Position numbers and translations under genes: made by a program | Assembly (NCBI RefSeq): GCF_019970065.1 | Contig: NZ_JAHXYH010000002.1 | Coordinates: 248,001-312,000 of the forward strand | DNA from: Chryseobacterium sp. OSA05B | GTDB lineage: Bacteria; Bacteroidota; Bacteroidia; Flavobacteriales; Weeksellaceae | Direction of reading: 5' to 3' | DNA length: 64,000 bases | Part shown: positions 23,448 to 32,411 of the stretch, piece after piece | How the letters are laid out: every line of letters begins with the position of its first letter | Numbering within the stretch: position 1 is the stretch's first letter | Notes under the pieces: generated by a model | What the model was told of the DNA's origin: nothing | Seen by the model: the letters and a program-made list of their open reading frames with translations, nothing else | The model's database searches: none

Positions 23448-26400
23448 ATGGCAAAGTTAGAGAATAATAACGAGAATGAGAATAAAAAATCTGTAGCTGA
23501 GAACCTAGGTGATCAGGTACAGAAGACTGTGGAGAATGTAGAAGGCGCTGTGAAGGAGACCGTTAAAGAAGCATCTGAACTGGCATCAGATGCCATTCAT
23601 CATCCCGTAGAAACGGCTGAAGAATTTGGAAAGCAGGCGGTCAAAGATGTGACCAGCTACTCCTGGTGGGCCAAACTTCTCCTGATCCTTTTCTGGCTGG
23701 GAGTTATTCTTGTTGGAGGAATCCTTACGGCCATTAATCTTCCGGCAACCAAACAGTGGGCAGCAAATCAGGCACTTCAGATCGTTAACAAAGACTTTAA
23801 AGCCGGAATGTCTACGGAAAGTGTAGAAGTGGATTATTTCGGAGACGTTATTATAAAAGGCTTAAAAATCAAGGATTACAAAGGCCTTGAATTCATCAAA
23901 GCCAGAGAATTTCGTGCGAATTCCGACTGGATGTCCCTTGCCTACAATGCGATTTCAGGGAACAGCAATTCATTAAGTTTTAATTCCCTGACTCTTGTCA
24001 ATGCCGATGTAAAAGTCATCACGTACAAAGGCGACAGCATTTCCAACTTTATCAGATTTACACAGCTTTTCGACAGCGGAAAGAAGCGGGATCCAAAGAA
24101 ACCTCCTTTTCAGCTGAATTCCCGTGTGCAGATCATCGATTCAAAAGTTTCGATCGTTAGCCAAAACTCTCCGGGAGAACCGGGAAAATGGCTGACGGCT
24201 ACAAAATTTAATTTAATAGCGCCTAATGTAAAGGTGAACGGACCCAATATTTCCGCGCTGATCAATAATATGTCCTTCGTCACGGCAAGATGGGGAAAAT
24301 CTCACTTCGTAGATACCTTTTCTACGGAGCTCTCTTTGACCCATGAATTCCTTTCCTTAAAAGACCTTACGCTGAATACAGATCATTCACTGCTTCAGGG
24401 AGATATTAAATTTAATCTTCATGACGGTTCATGGTCCGATTTTGCAGACCGTGTACGCTGGGATATGAATATCAAGCAGGGAAGCCAGTTGAGCGGATAT
24501 GATATCAGCTACTTTGTGACGAACTGGGATAATTTTAAACCCTTCAATCTGGCCGGGAAAATGACCGGTCCACTGAATAAATTCTACCTGGAAAACTTCC
24601 TGATCAGAAATCCTGACGTCAATATTGCCACCAAAACCATGAGAGTCGACAGGCTGCTGAAAGGAAATTTCTCCATTGAAACCAATGACCTATCTGTAGA
24701 TTTTACCTATAAAGACCTTAAAGCGATGATGCCTTCATTTATTTCCAAAAAGATGAAGAATTTCGCGGACGATTTTGGGAAACTGAAATACAACGGAGCC
24801 GCCAAAGTGGACCCCGGGCAAATCTATGTTTCCAGCGGAAATCTGATGACGGGAATAGGGCAGGCGAAGATCACTAAACTTTCATTGACAGGATACAGCA
24901 CAGCGATACCTAAATATTCGGGATATCTGGAAGTAAAAGACCTGAATACATCTGTCATTACCAAAAATAAAGCGGTCGGTCTTATCTCCGGTAAATTTGA
25001 TCTTAACGGGCAGAGTTTTGACGTCAATACCATGCGTCTCACCACCAAATCCCAGATCAGCAGCATTGAGATTATGGATAAGCAGATCAGTAATCTGTAT
25101 CTGGACGGTTTACTAGACCATAAAAAATACAACGGACTTATCACCATCAATGATGAGCAGGCAAAAGCTACTATTAAGGGACTTATTGATTTCAGTACCC
25201 CAAGGATTATGATGGATGTGAATGCAGACGTCACCCATCTGAATATGAATTATTTTACCAACAAACCGGGAAGCCAGATTGTGAGCGGCCAGGTGGTAGG
25301 TAAAATGTCCATGTCTTCCATTAATGATCTGACCCTGGATGTGGATGCCAATAACCTTAATTTTGCTACAGCAACACAGAAATATATTGTTCCAAAAGCA
25401 AAGCTTAAAACCTTTTTAGAAGCTGGCGGACGTGTGATAGAGGTCGATGCACCGGGAGCTGCCAGTGGTAAGATTTCAGGAAGATACAACCTTGGTGATC
25501 TTGTGGGAATGATGGAAAACGGTATCGGAAGAATATTGGTAGGACCTCCGCCGAGAAAACTGTACAGAGGTCAGAGCTTCAAGATGAATTTTGATGTTCA
25601 GCAGGGGGTTGTGAATTACTTTTTGCCGGATCTTAAACTTCCGCAGGGTGCTGTGGTAGAAGGAGAATATAACGGAGATTCCAATGACCTGATCCTGAAT
25701 CTGGATGCAGCTTCTCTGAAGTATATCATGACGAAGAAGGAAGAAATCACCGACGCAGACAAAGCTTTGGCAGCAGCTAATCCTGAATATAAGCTAAATG
25801 ACCGGAATAATATTTCCAGAGACAGTGCGATGATAGACAGTGTGATGGTAAGAATCAATACGGCTAAGCTTGATGAGCAGCTGTATGCAAGGATCAGTAA
25901 GCTGGTGTATAATAAAAATATCATCAAAGATTTTGAACTCAGAGGAAAAAATGAAAACAATACGGCACTTCATCTGGCAACAACATTTAAACATGGAAGT
26001 CCGGAGGATGAGCTGAGTGAAAGTCTTAAATCATACGCCATTAATGTAGATCAATCTACCAATGCGGCGGGAGATTATGTTTTCAGGTTTGAGCCTACAG
26101 AAGTGAAGTTTAATGATGTAACCTGGGCCATAGATACAAGTCCTGAGCTGGATCACTCCATTACCTATAGAAAAAATACAGCTGATTTTGATATCCGTAA
26201 CCTGCGGGTGTTTTCAGATAAAAGTGCCCTGTTTATTAAAGAAGCCCAATTTAAATCGGCGAAAGACTTTTATATAGATGCGGATATTGAAGAATTTGCC
26301 GTGGAAAAGCTGCTTGAAATGCAGTCCGGAGGAAACCCTATGGGAATCAAAGGTCTTGCAAACGGAAGTGTGAAGATCAAAATGGATAAGAGCACGCTGC

Positions 26401-28238
26401 AGCCATTGGTAGACCTTACGGTAGACAATATCATGATGAACGGAAATGAAATGGGCGACCTTACGATTTCCGCAACTAATGGATTCTCGCTGAATGTTTA
26501 TGATGTAGATGTCAAAGTAACTTCTGCCGGAGTTCTCGGAAATAATAACCTGCATCTTACAGGTACGGTAAACAATAATACCGCTTCTCCTACGATCGAT
26601 CTGACCGCGGAAATGCGGGATTTTGACCTCGCTTTTACCCAGCAGTTTGTTCAGACTGTTTTCGGAAATATAAGAGGAAAGGCGACGGGTGACCTTAAGA
26701 TCAATGGAAAACTAAGTAATCTGGATTACAGCGGAGATATCGCCCTGAAAGGCTTCGGTCTGAAACTGCTTTTCACTGGGGTGGATTATTCATTTGACGA
26801 TACGGTGATTCCACTTTCCAAAGGACTTGCGATCCTTAACAATATTGAAGTACATGACGGAAGGACGAACTCTAAGGGAACAATCTCAGGGGCGATCCAG
26901 TTTGAAACGATTTCTTCTATGGGGGTCAACTTAATTATGAGAGCAGACAATCTTCTGGTACTGAATACCTCACAGAAGGATTTTGACCTGTTCTGGGGAA
27001 GAGTGTACGGACAGGGAGATCTCTACGTAGACGGACCTGTTTCCGGACTGAGTATTTCCACTCCTAATATGAAGGCACTGAACGGAAGTACCTTTACCTT
27101 TAATTCCAGTTCTACATCCAATGTGGAAGAATTTAAAATGCTGAGGTTCCTGAAAGAAGGAAAAGACGGATTGATCACGCTGGAAGAAAAGAAAAAGACG
27201 GGCGCGAATATGAATATCGACTTCAGTCTTGATGTGGATAAAGGAACTACCGTAAACGTACTTGTGGGCGATGACGTAGGAAATATTACCGTAAAAGGAA
27301 CTGCAGACAGGCTGAGATTCCAGATGGGAAGGCGTGGAGGAATTGCAATGAACGGTACTTATAAAGTAGATAACGGTACGTTTGTTTCTAAAGCGATTCT
27401 GAATAAAACCTTCCAGATCCAAAAGAACAGCAGCATCAGATGGGATGGTGATGCGATGAAGCCGGCGCTTGATATTACAGCCAATTATGTAAGAATGGTA
27501 TCGAATGCTGGTGAATATCTAAGTATGGGGAAACTGCAGCCAATCAGTGTATTGCTTCAAGCGAATATCACCCAATCTTTAATCAACCCGAAAATAGATC
27601 TGAATGTGACCGCTCTCGACGTATCCAGCCAGGTAAAGGAAACATTGGCAGCCAAGATGAGCCAGGAAGGAGAGAAAGTACTCCAGTTTGGTTCTGTATT
27701 GCTGTTAAGTACCTTTAATGTCTCCAACAGTGGAGGAGTGGATTTTGATGTGGCGGGAGTCGCGGAATCTTCCGGATATAATATGCTTCTTAAACAGTTG
27801 GGTTCTGTATTGAATACAATGAGTAACGAGTTCCAGATCGATCTGAATTATGTAAAAGGTGATCAAAATTCCAACACTGGTGACCGGGCTAATGCCGGGG
27901 TAAGCGTAGCGGTTTCGCCTAGAATAAATATCAAAACCGGACTGGGTATTCCACTAACAAAAACCGAAGGTGCCCAGAATAATTACCTCTCCGGGGAAGG
28001 ATCCATTGAATATGATGTTTCTAAAAAGAATGACGGTAGTCTCGTCCTGAGAGGCTATTCCAAACCTACCAATATCGGAATGGTAAGTACGAATGGTTCT
28101 GCAAATCAGGCCTATGGTGGGGGAGTTGTGTGGAGTAAAAGCTTCAATTCTCTCTTTAAAAAGAAGAAAAAAGATAAAAAACCCACAGAACCTAAAACGG
28201 AAATAAAAACAGATTCTATAAAATCAAATGCTAAATAA
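23448..28238 (+). CDS. TamB-like translocation/assembly protein
   Basis: 1596 residues from the ATG at 23448. The start is set by the tsaD start 4 bp away and by the lysine/Asn-rich MAKLENNNENENKK; the open frame continues upstream but would run inside tsaD. A cytoplasmic amphipathic segment (about 20-80, including VKETVKEASELASDAIHHPVE) is followed by one membrane helix (about 86-108). A very long beta-rich periplasmic part ends in the DUF490/TamB C-terminal domain (about 1180-1560). TamB proteins bridge inner and outer membranes and are linked to outer-membrane protein insertion and phospholipid transport. The tail is lysine-rich (KKKKKDKKP). Confidence 0.88.
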   Translation: MAKLENNNENENKKSVAENLGDQVQKTVENVEGAVKETVKEASELASDAIHHPVETAEEFGKQAVKDVTSYSWWAKLLLILFWLGVILVGGILTAINLPATKQWAANQALQIVNKDFKAGMSTESVEVDYFGDVIIKGLKIKDYKGLEFIKAREFRANSDWMSLAYNAISGNSNSLSFNSLTLVNADVKVITYKGDSISNFIRFTQLFDSGKKRDPKKPPFQLNSRVQIIDSKVSIVSQNSPGEPGKWLTATKFNLIAPNVKVNGPNISALINNMSFVTARWGKSHFVDTFSTELSLTHEFLSLKDLTLNTDHSLLQGDIKFNLHDGSWSDFADRVRWDMNIKQGSQLSGYDISYFVTNWDNFKPFNLAGKMTGPLNKFYLENFLIRNPDVNIATKTMRVDRLLKGNFSIETNDLSVDFTYKDLKAMMPSFISKKMKNFADDFGKLKYNGAAKVDPGQIYVSSGNLMTGIGQAKITKLSLTGYSTAIPKYSGYLEVKDLNTSVITKNKAVGLISGKFDLNGQSFDVNTMRLTTKSQISSIEIMDKQISNLYLDGLLDHKKYNGLITINDEQAKATIKGLIDFSTPRIMMDVNADVTHLNMNYFTNKPGSQIVSGQVVGKMSMSSINDLTLDVDANNLNFATATQKYIVPKAKLKTFLEAGGRVIEVDAPGAASGKISGRYNLGDLVGMMENGIGRILVGPPPRKLYRGQSFKMNFDVQQGVVNYFLPDLKLPQGAVVEGEYNGDSNDLILNLDAASLKYIMTKKEEITDADKALAAANPEYKLNDRNNISRDSAMIDSVMVRINTAKLDEQLYARISKLVYNKNIIKDFELRGKNENNTALHLATTFKHGSPEDELSESLKSYAINVDQSTNAAGDYVFRFEPTEVKFNDVTWAIDTSPELDHSITYRKNTADFDIRNLRVFSDKSALFIKEAQFKSAKDFYIDADIEEFAVEKLLEMQSGGNPMGIKGLANGSVKIKMDKSTLQPLVDLTVDNIMMNGNEMGDLTISATNGFSLNVYDVDVKVTSAGVLGNNNLHLTGTVNNNTASPTIDLTAEMRDFDLAFTQQFVQTVFGNIRGKATGDLKINGKLSNLDYSGDIALKGFGLKLLFTGVDYSFDDTVIPLSKGLAILNNIEVHDGRTNSKGTISGAIQFETISSMGVNLIMRADNLLVLNTSQKDFDLFWGRVYGQGDLYVDGPVSGLSISTPNMKALNGSTFTFNSSSTSNVEEFKMLRFLKEGKDGLITLEEKKKTGANMNIDFSLDVDKGTTVNVLVGDDVGNITVKGTADRLRFQMGRRGGIAMNGTYKVDNGTFVSKAILNKTFQIQKNSSIRWDGDAMKPALDITANYVRMVSNAGEYLSMGKLQPISVLLQANITQSLINPKIDLNVTALDVSSQVKETLAAKMSQEGEKVLQFGSVLLLSTFNVSNSGGVDFDVAGVAESSGYNMLLKQLGSVLNTMSNEFQIDLNYVKGDQNSNTGDRANAGVSVAVSPRINIKTGLGIPLTKTEGAQNNYLSGEGSIEYDVSKKNDGSLVLRGYSKPTNIGMVSTNGSANQAYGGGVVWSKSFNSLFKKKKKDKKPTEPKTEIKTDSIKSNAK

Positions 28239-28320
28239 TCTGAATATTTTAATGATTTTTATCATCCGTGTTAATTATTGTTAATGTTTGATATAATTTT
28301 TTTAGTTAAATAATTTTTTA

Positions 28321-28328
28321 TAAATTTG
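28321..28328 (+). promoter_or_regulatory. -7 box of the Lrp-type regulator
   Basis: TAAATTTG, matching the Bacteroidetes consensus TAnnTTTG, 45 bp before the start at 28373. No TTG lies at the ideal -33 spacing. Confidence 0.5.
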
Positions 28329-28372
28329 CAAAAAATACATGGATTTTTTAAGAAAATTGTAATTTAACTAAT

Positions 28373-28843
28373 ATGAACTATCAACTGGACGAAATAGACA
28401 AGAAAATTCTTGATTTCTTAGTAGAAAACACAAGAATGCCTTTTACAGAGATTGCAAAGCAGATGGATGTTTCTGCGGGAACAATTCACGTAAGAGTGAA
28501 AAAAATGGAGGATGCAGGTATTATTTTGGGATCATCTCTTAATATCGATTATGGTAAGCTGGACTATCACTTTACAGCTTTCATTGGGATCCTTTTGACA
28601 AAATCAAACCGCACTCAAGAGGTATTGAAAGAATTATCAGTACTTCCGAACGTAATCGAAGCGAGCGTTATTTCCGGGAAATATAATATTTTCTGTAAAG
28701 TAAGAGCTAAGAATACGGAAGATGCAAAAAGAATTATCTATCAGATAGACGACATTCAAGATGTAATGAGAACCGAGAGTATGATCTCCATGGAAGAGTA
28801 CTTGAGCGACAAAAACAGATTGATCAACGCTATTTCTATATAA
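28373..28843 (+). CDS. Lrp/AsnC-family transcription regulator
   Basis: 156 residues. N-terminal winged HTH (LDEIDKKILDFLVENTRMPFTEIAKQMDVSAGTIHVRVKKMEDAGII) and C-terminal RAM domain (FTAFIGILLTKSNRTQEVLKEL...VIEASVISGKYNIFCKV) that binds an amino acid and forms octamers. Targets cannot be told from the sequence. It is single, with its own terminator. The TAAATTTG box upstream is its likely promoter. Confidence 0.93.
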   Translation: MNYQLDEIDKKILDFLVENTRMPFTEIAKQMDVSAGTIHVRVKKMEDAGIILGSSLNIDYGKLDYHFTAFIGILLTKSNRTQEVLKELSVLPNVIEASVISGKYNIFCKVRAKNTEDAKRIIYQIDDIQDVMRTESMISMEEYLSDKNRLINAISI

Positions 28844-28871
28844 TTCAAATTTTAAACGAATAAATATACTG

Positions 28872-28908
28872 AAGAACTTATGGATTTATTCATAAGTTCT
28901 TTATTTTT
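28872..28908 (+). terminator. Rho-independent terminator
   Basis: AAGAACTTATG pairs with CATAAGTTCTT (28872-28882 with 28891-28901) and a T-rich tail follows. Ends the Lrp-type gene. Confidence 0.85.
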
Positions 28909-28914
28909 GTACCT

Positions 28915-29292
28915 ATGGAAGAATACAGTTACTTTGACGAGGATCCGAAGAAAGGATGGGGCTTTATTTTAGCATTTGCAGCATTGATGCTATTTACAAT
29001 TATGGGGCTTGGAATTGATGTGGATGAATATCTGCAGCACGAGTATCTTCAGATTCCGAGGTGGTATTTTTTCGTTATCTTTTCCATTGATCTTCTGATG
29101 ATGATTGGGCTTATCCTGATGTTTTTCTACAGGAAAGTGGGTATATTTATGTTTCCGGCGCTGCTGGTTCTGCATTTCTTTATGCACAATTACTACCTGT
29201 CTACCTTTTTATACACGGATGTAACCAATCTTTTCCTTTTCACGGGGTTTGGAATGCTGGCTATTATTCCGAAATGGAAGTTTTTCAGATAG
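28915..29292 (+). CDS. Four-helix small membrane protein
   Basis: 125 residues. Cytoplasmic acidic start (MEEYSYFDEDPKKGW), then four membrane helices (about 15-33, 48-67, 74-92, 100-119). No family recognised with confidence. Convergent with the SPASM gene, with 17 bp between the stops. Confidence 0.62.
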   Translation: MEEYSYFDEDPKKGWGFILAFAALMLFTIMGLGIDVDEYLQHEYLQIPRWYFFVIFSIDLLMMIGLILMFFYRKVGIFMFPALLVLHFFMHNYYLSTFLYTDVTNLFLFTGFGMLAIIPKWKFFR

Positions 29293-29309
29293 AACTTTAA
29301 GCTCTACCA

Positions 29310-30380
29310 TTAATTCAGTCCGTAGAATCGAATAGCCTGCTGTTTTAACGGGTTTCTGCTCCATTCCTCCCATTTCCCCGTATACGGATCGTAACCGCAT
29401 TTAAGGGGCTTTGATGTGTCTGGTCCTTCATGGTTTTGATGGGGGCTTTCTGTGTAAGCCCGGCAATCTGTACAGATATATCTGAATTCACAGTCTTTGC
29501 AAACTTCTATCTGATCTTTAGTGATATTCCAGTATTTTTTGAATCCTGGTCTGTTCAGGGCTTCTTCAAGGGTGATGTCATAGATATTTCCAAAACTTTC
29601 AGGCATTAAGGGACAGTTTCTGATGTTTCCATGAACGTCTATTCCAATTTTTTTGTGGAGACAGGAATTATAATTCATAGCCTCTGTTACTTTTGAGATA
29701 TTGGTATTGAAATAGTTCAGATCTACTTTTCCGCAGGAGGAAATTTTCAATGTTTCTTTTGTAAAATGTAAACTGAATCTGAAAATATCCTTTGATGTAA
29801 ATGGAATTTTTGAACAGCTATGAAATACTAAACTATAAATTCGTTCAACTGTCTGACTAAGAGAGTCAATAAAGTTTTTATCTACCTGATCGTGGAATGG
29901 CGAAATAATTTCAATACCGTTTAAAACAGAACCCTTAAATTTTGAGTCGATATCAAGAAAATTTTTAAGCGAAAGTTTTTGATGACTGAATAAAACGAGA
30001 TGCTTCACTCCCAGATTGTCCACACTTTGTTTGATTTTATCCAGAATCAGATAGCTGTTGATTTCTATGAAAATATTTGAAATTTCATTGGGCTCATAGA
30101 ATGTATAGGAGAGGCGTGGAAAATTTCTATCCCAGTCTTCTTCTGTTACAAAACCATATTCTTTTTCGAGCAGCAGACTCATATATTCCTGAATGACTCG
30201 GGCAGATTCTTCATCATCATTTTTCAGAATATTTTCTATGGATTTCGTCTTCAGTTCCTCTATGATTTCGTACAATTCCAGAGGATACAGCTCTGAAAAA
30301 TTCCTTTGGAGATCAGAGATCAGGATACGTGTAGAGCCTTTTGTGACGCGGATATTGTTGAATAAGTTAAAGTACGTCAT
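29310..30380 (-). CDS. gwsS: SPASM-domain peptide maturase (grasp-with-spasm)
   Basis: 356 residues. The C-terminal half is a SPASM domain: C240 in NSCLHKK, C256 in GNIRNCPLMPESFGNIYD, then C294-x2-C297-x5-C303-x2-C306 and C328, the cysteines that would hold auxiliary iron-sulfur clusters. There is no CxxxCxxC motif, so this is not a radical SAM enzyme by itself. That absence is characteristic of the SPASM partner in grasp-with-spasm systems, which acts with the ATP-grasp ligase on a small precursor. Its start overlaps the stop of the 60-residue gene upstream (ATGA). No adjacent exporter is visible. It ends the operon. Confidence 0.85.
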   Translation of the reverse strand: MTYFNLFNNIRVTKGSTRILISDLQRNFSELYPLELYEIIEELKTKSIENILKNDDEESARVIQEYMSLLLEKEYGFVTEEDWDRNFPRLSYTFYEPNEISNIFIEINSYLILDKIKQSVDNLGVKHLVLFSHQKLSLKNFLDIDSKFKGSVLNGIEIISPFHDQVDKNFIDSLSQTVERIYSLVFHSCSKIPFTSKDIFRFSLHFTKETLKISSCGKVDLNYFNTNISKVTEAMNYNSCLHKKIGIDVHGNIRNCPLMPESFGNIYDITLEEALNRPGFKKYWNITKDQIEVCKDCEFRYICTDCRAYTESPHQNHEGPDTSKPLKCGYDPYTGKWEEWSRNPLKQQAIRFYGLN

Positions 30381-30559
30381 AAAATTCTTGTAAGCGGTTT
30401 TAAAGGTTTTTCTCTGACATGATGTTCCGTCTGGTATTTTTTGCTTTGTACAAAATACATCAGGTTACTATGGATTTTGCCGACGTTTTTGGTTTTAAAG
30501 ATTTCTAGGTATTTAAATGTAAGCGGCAGTTTATTTTTTTCGTTGTACAGCTTTTTCAT
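30377..30559 (-). CDS. 60-residue small protein in the RiPP operon
   Basis: Basic and aromatic small protein: MKKLYNEKNKLPLTFKYLEIF, then KTKNVGKIHSNLMYFVQ, then a lysine- and histidine-rich tail. Its ATG overlaps the stop of gwsG by 4 nt, and its stop overlaps the ATG of gwsS by 4 nt. Exact coupling on both sides makes a real, translated gene likely. It could be a small chaperone, recognition element or partner of the maturases; this is inference. The longer open frame upstream would overlap gwsG by 43 nt. Confidence 0.65.
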   Translation of the reverse strand: MKKLYNEKNKLPLTFKYLEIFKTKNVGKIHSNLMYFVQSKKYQTEHHVREKPLKPLTRIL

Positions 30560-31458
30560 AGGTATTCGGCTATTTTTTGCTCGAGGAAATAATTGCATGT
30601 ACCGGACATTCCCATGAACTGGCCAATGGGATTGATCTCCAGGAAATAAAACTTTTCTCCTTTCTTTATAAAATCGATGGAACCTGAGTTAAGATCTAGA
30701 GACTGCATAAGCAGATGTATCTTTTCTTCCAGATGAGAGGGAAGATGATAAGAGACATTTCTATTGGGTTTTATTTCGTTGTATTTTCTGAAATCTACTT
30801 GAGTCTGTGCATCATTTTGTGAGAATATGGCCATAGACCAGCACTGACCGTTTAAATAAAATGTCCTTACTTCGAAGTCTTTTTCAATTTTCTCCTGAAA
30901 AAAAGTGATGAAAAAATCTCCGTCTTCGGTGTCTTTAACCACGGACGTATACATAAAACCACCGGAATTCTTTTTTATTTCATCCAGTGTGACGTTGCCA
31001 TTCAATGTTTTTATAATCGTCTTTTCTACCTCCACATCGTCAGTATTTTCTGCTAAAAAATAGTCTGGAACATTAAAGCCGAGATCTTTTGCCATGTCCA
31101 GGACAATAAGTTTATTGACATCACTGTTACTTTCTTTGTTGATACTTCTTTTGGATTCCAATATCTTCCGGACGTAGCCCTCAAGCCAGAACTGTGTTTC
31201 CGTCATATTCAAATGGATGGATCGATTGGCATATTTTAATCTTTTAAATTGTAATCCTCCCCTCCGGTACCAGACACTTTTAATGTCATCAAGAAAGAAT
31301 GTATTGCGGCTGCTTTCGAGAAAAATTCTCTTGTTCCGGGTTTTGATCTCAAAAATTTCATCCTCATGAATACGGATGAAGGGCTTCTTCATTGCGAGAA
31401 GATATTTAATAACTTCAGTGGTTGTAATCTCATTATTTTGAGAGATAATCAGGATCAT
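30556..31458 (-). CDS. gwsG: ATP-grasp peptide maturase (grasp-with-spasm)
   Basis: 300 residues. ATP-grasp ligase of the graspetide type: IKSVWYRRGG (about 60-68), the EKDFEVRTFYLNG segment (about 192-204) and the Mg-ATP site GSIDFIKKGEKFYFLEINPIGQF (D262, E274, N276). Enzymes of this kind use ATP to join acidic side chains of a precursor peptide to Thr/Ser or Lys side chains, giving ester or amide rings. Coupled by 4 nt to the next small gene. 18 nt separate it from the lipoprotein gene upstream. The precursor is two genes upstream. Confidence 0.88.
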   Translation of the reverse strand: MILIISQNNEITTTEVIKYLLAMKKPFIRIHEDEIFEIKTRNKRIFLESSRNTFFLDDIKSVWYRRGGLQFKRLKYANRSIHLNMTETQFWLEGYVRKILESKRSINKESNSDVNKLIVLDMAKDLGFNVPDYFLAENTDDVEVEKTIIKTLNGNVTLDEIKKNSGGFMYTSVVKDTEDGDFFITFFQEKIEKDFEVRTFYLNGQCWSMAIFSQNDAQTQVDFRKYNEIKPNRNVSYHLPSHLEEKIHLLMQSLDLNSGSIDFIKKGEKFYFLEINPIGQFMGMSGTCNYFLEQKIAEYL

Positions 31459-31476
31459 AATAAATTTAATGATTAT

Positions 31477-32364
31477 TTATTTTCTTTGGAATTCTTTCGT
31501 CATTTTTGAAGACTGTTTGAATGTGGGAAATCCTACCGCTTGTCGGTCGCGGTTTACTCTTACAGAATCTTCAGCATTAAAATTCGTGTCATAATGCATA
31601 TATATACCGTAAATAGGATGTAAATAATGAATGTACTGGTACTTATCTACCATCTCAATATAATCCCTTGGGGCACATTCACCGGATCTTACATATTCCA
31701 GTAATTTTGTCTTGAAATAGTTATAGTGCTCTGTTCCTGCCATATGATTAAGAAGGGTTCCCATATGCATAAGCTGTTCATTGTTTCCATAAAGTCCTAT
31801 TTTTTGTCTTGATGGAAAACCATAATTTTTAAAGGTCCAGATCAGAAGTTCTGCATTTTTTCTGTCATTCATTTCAACAGTTGGTCCGATACGGTGATTA
31901 TGCTGATCACGATCAAACGCAATGCTGAAGGAGTCAATTAATACTTTATTTAGTCTTTGATTCCACTGAAGAATTTTTCTTTCTAAACTAATGCTGTCAA
32001 TTCCGTATTTTTTGTAAAGTTCAAAAAATTCTGGTTCCTGCCTTTTGTATTTCCAATTAGGAGCAGCCTGTGCGATGAGCTTTTCAAGACTTCTTTTTCC
32101 ACCAAAGTTTTTACGATACCGGTCTGCATACCTTATATACGTTTCATATTCCTCCATTCGTTCATTCTGGGCAGGAGGGTATTTCCTGAATAGCCTTTTG
32201 TACTTCCTGATCGTTGCTAAAGTATCCCTGTCAACTCTATGAGTACTATCAATTGCATAAATTGTATTGTAATAATTAATAAAGCTAAGCTTTTTACTTG
32301 TGCAGGAAATGAAAGTTATGATTGTCAGAAGCAGGAAAACAATTTTTCTATATTTCATCACCAA
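31477..32364 (-). CDS. DUF6624-like lipoprotein in the RiPP operon
   Basis: 295 residues (a second Met at residue 3 could be the start). Lipobox ITFISC with Cys at residue 21. The mature domain is helical and charged. In its C-terminal half it shows the D-Q-x3-R element (DRDQHNHR), NYGFPSRQKIG, then a His-rich LMHMGTLLNHMAG and YQYIHYLHPIYGIYMHYD. This order resembles DUF6624 proteins (DQ..R, GWPS, a His-containing helix). The location inside the operon, between precursor and ligase, suggests a role outside the cytoplasm, for example in handling the product. The role is not known. Confidence 0.6.
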   Translation of the reverse strand: MVMKYRKIVFLLLTIITFISCTSKKLSFINYYNTIYAIDSTHRVDRDTLATIRKYKRLFRKYPPAQNERMEEYETYIRYADRYRKNFGGKRSLEKLIAQAAPNWKYKRQEPEFFELYKKYGIDSISLERKILQWNQRLNKVLIDSFSIAFDRDQHNHRIGPTVEMNDRKNAELLIWTFKNYGFPSRQKIGLYGNNEQLMHMGTLLNHMAGTEHYNYFKTKLLEYVRSGECAPRDYIEMVDKYQYIHYLHPIYGIYMHYDTNFNAEDSVRVNRDRQAVGFPTFKQSSKMTKEFQRK

Positions 32365-32386
32365 TATATTTTAGGCTTTTAAAGAG

Positions 32387-32405
32387 AGGGGGGAAGATCC
32401 CCCCT
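32387..32405 (-). terminator. GC hairpin after the precursor gene (attenuator?)
   Basis: GGGGGG and CCCCCC (32388-32393 with 32399-32404) around a 5-nt loop, 7 bp after the gwsA-type stop. Read leftward the stem is followed by TCTCTTT, a weak U run. It lies inside a 47-nt gap in the operon, so it is more likely a partial terminator or an RNA stabiliser than a full stop. Confidence 0.6.
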
Positions 32406-32411
32406 TCCTAT

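Noticed and set aside
29310..30380. Calling the SPASM protein a full radical SAM enzyme
   Set aside because: The CxxxCxxC motif is absent; only the SPASM cysteines are visible.
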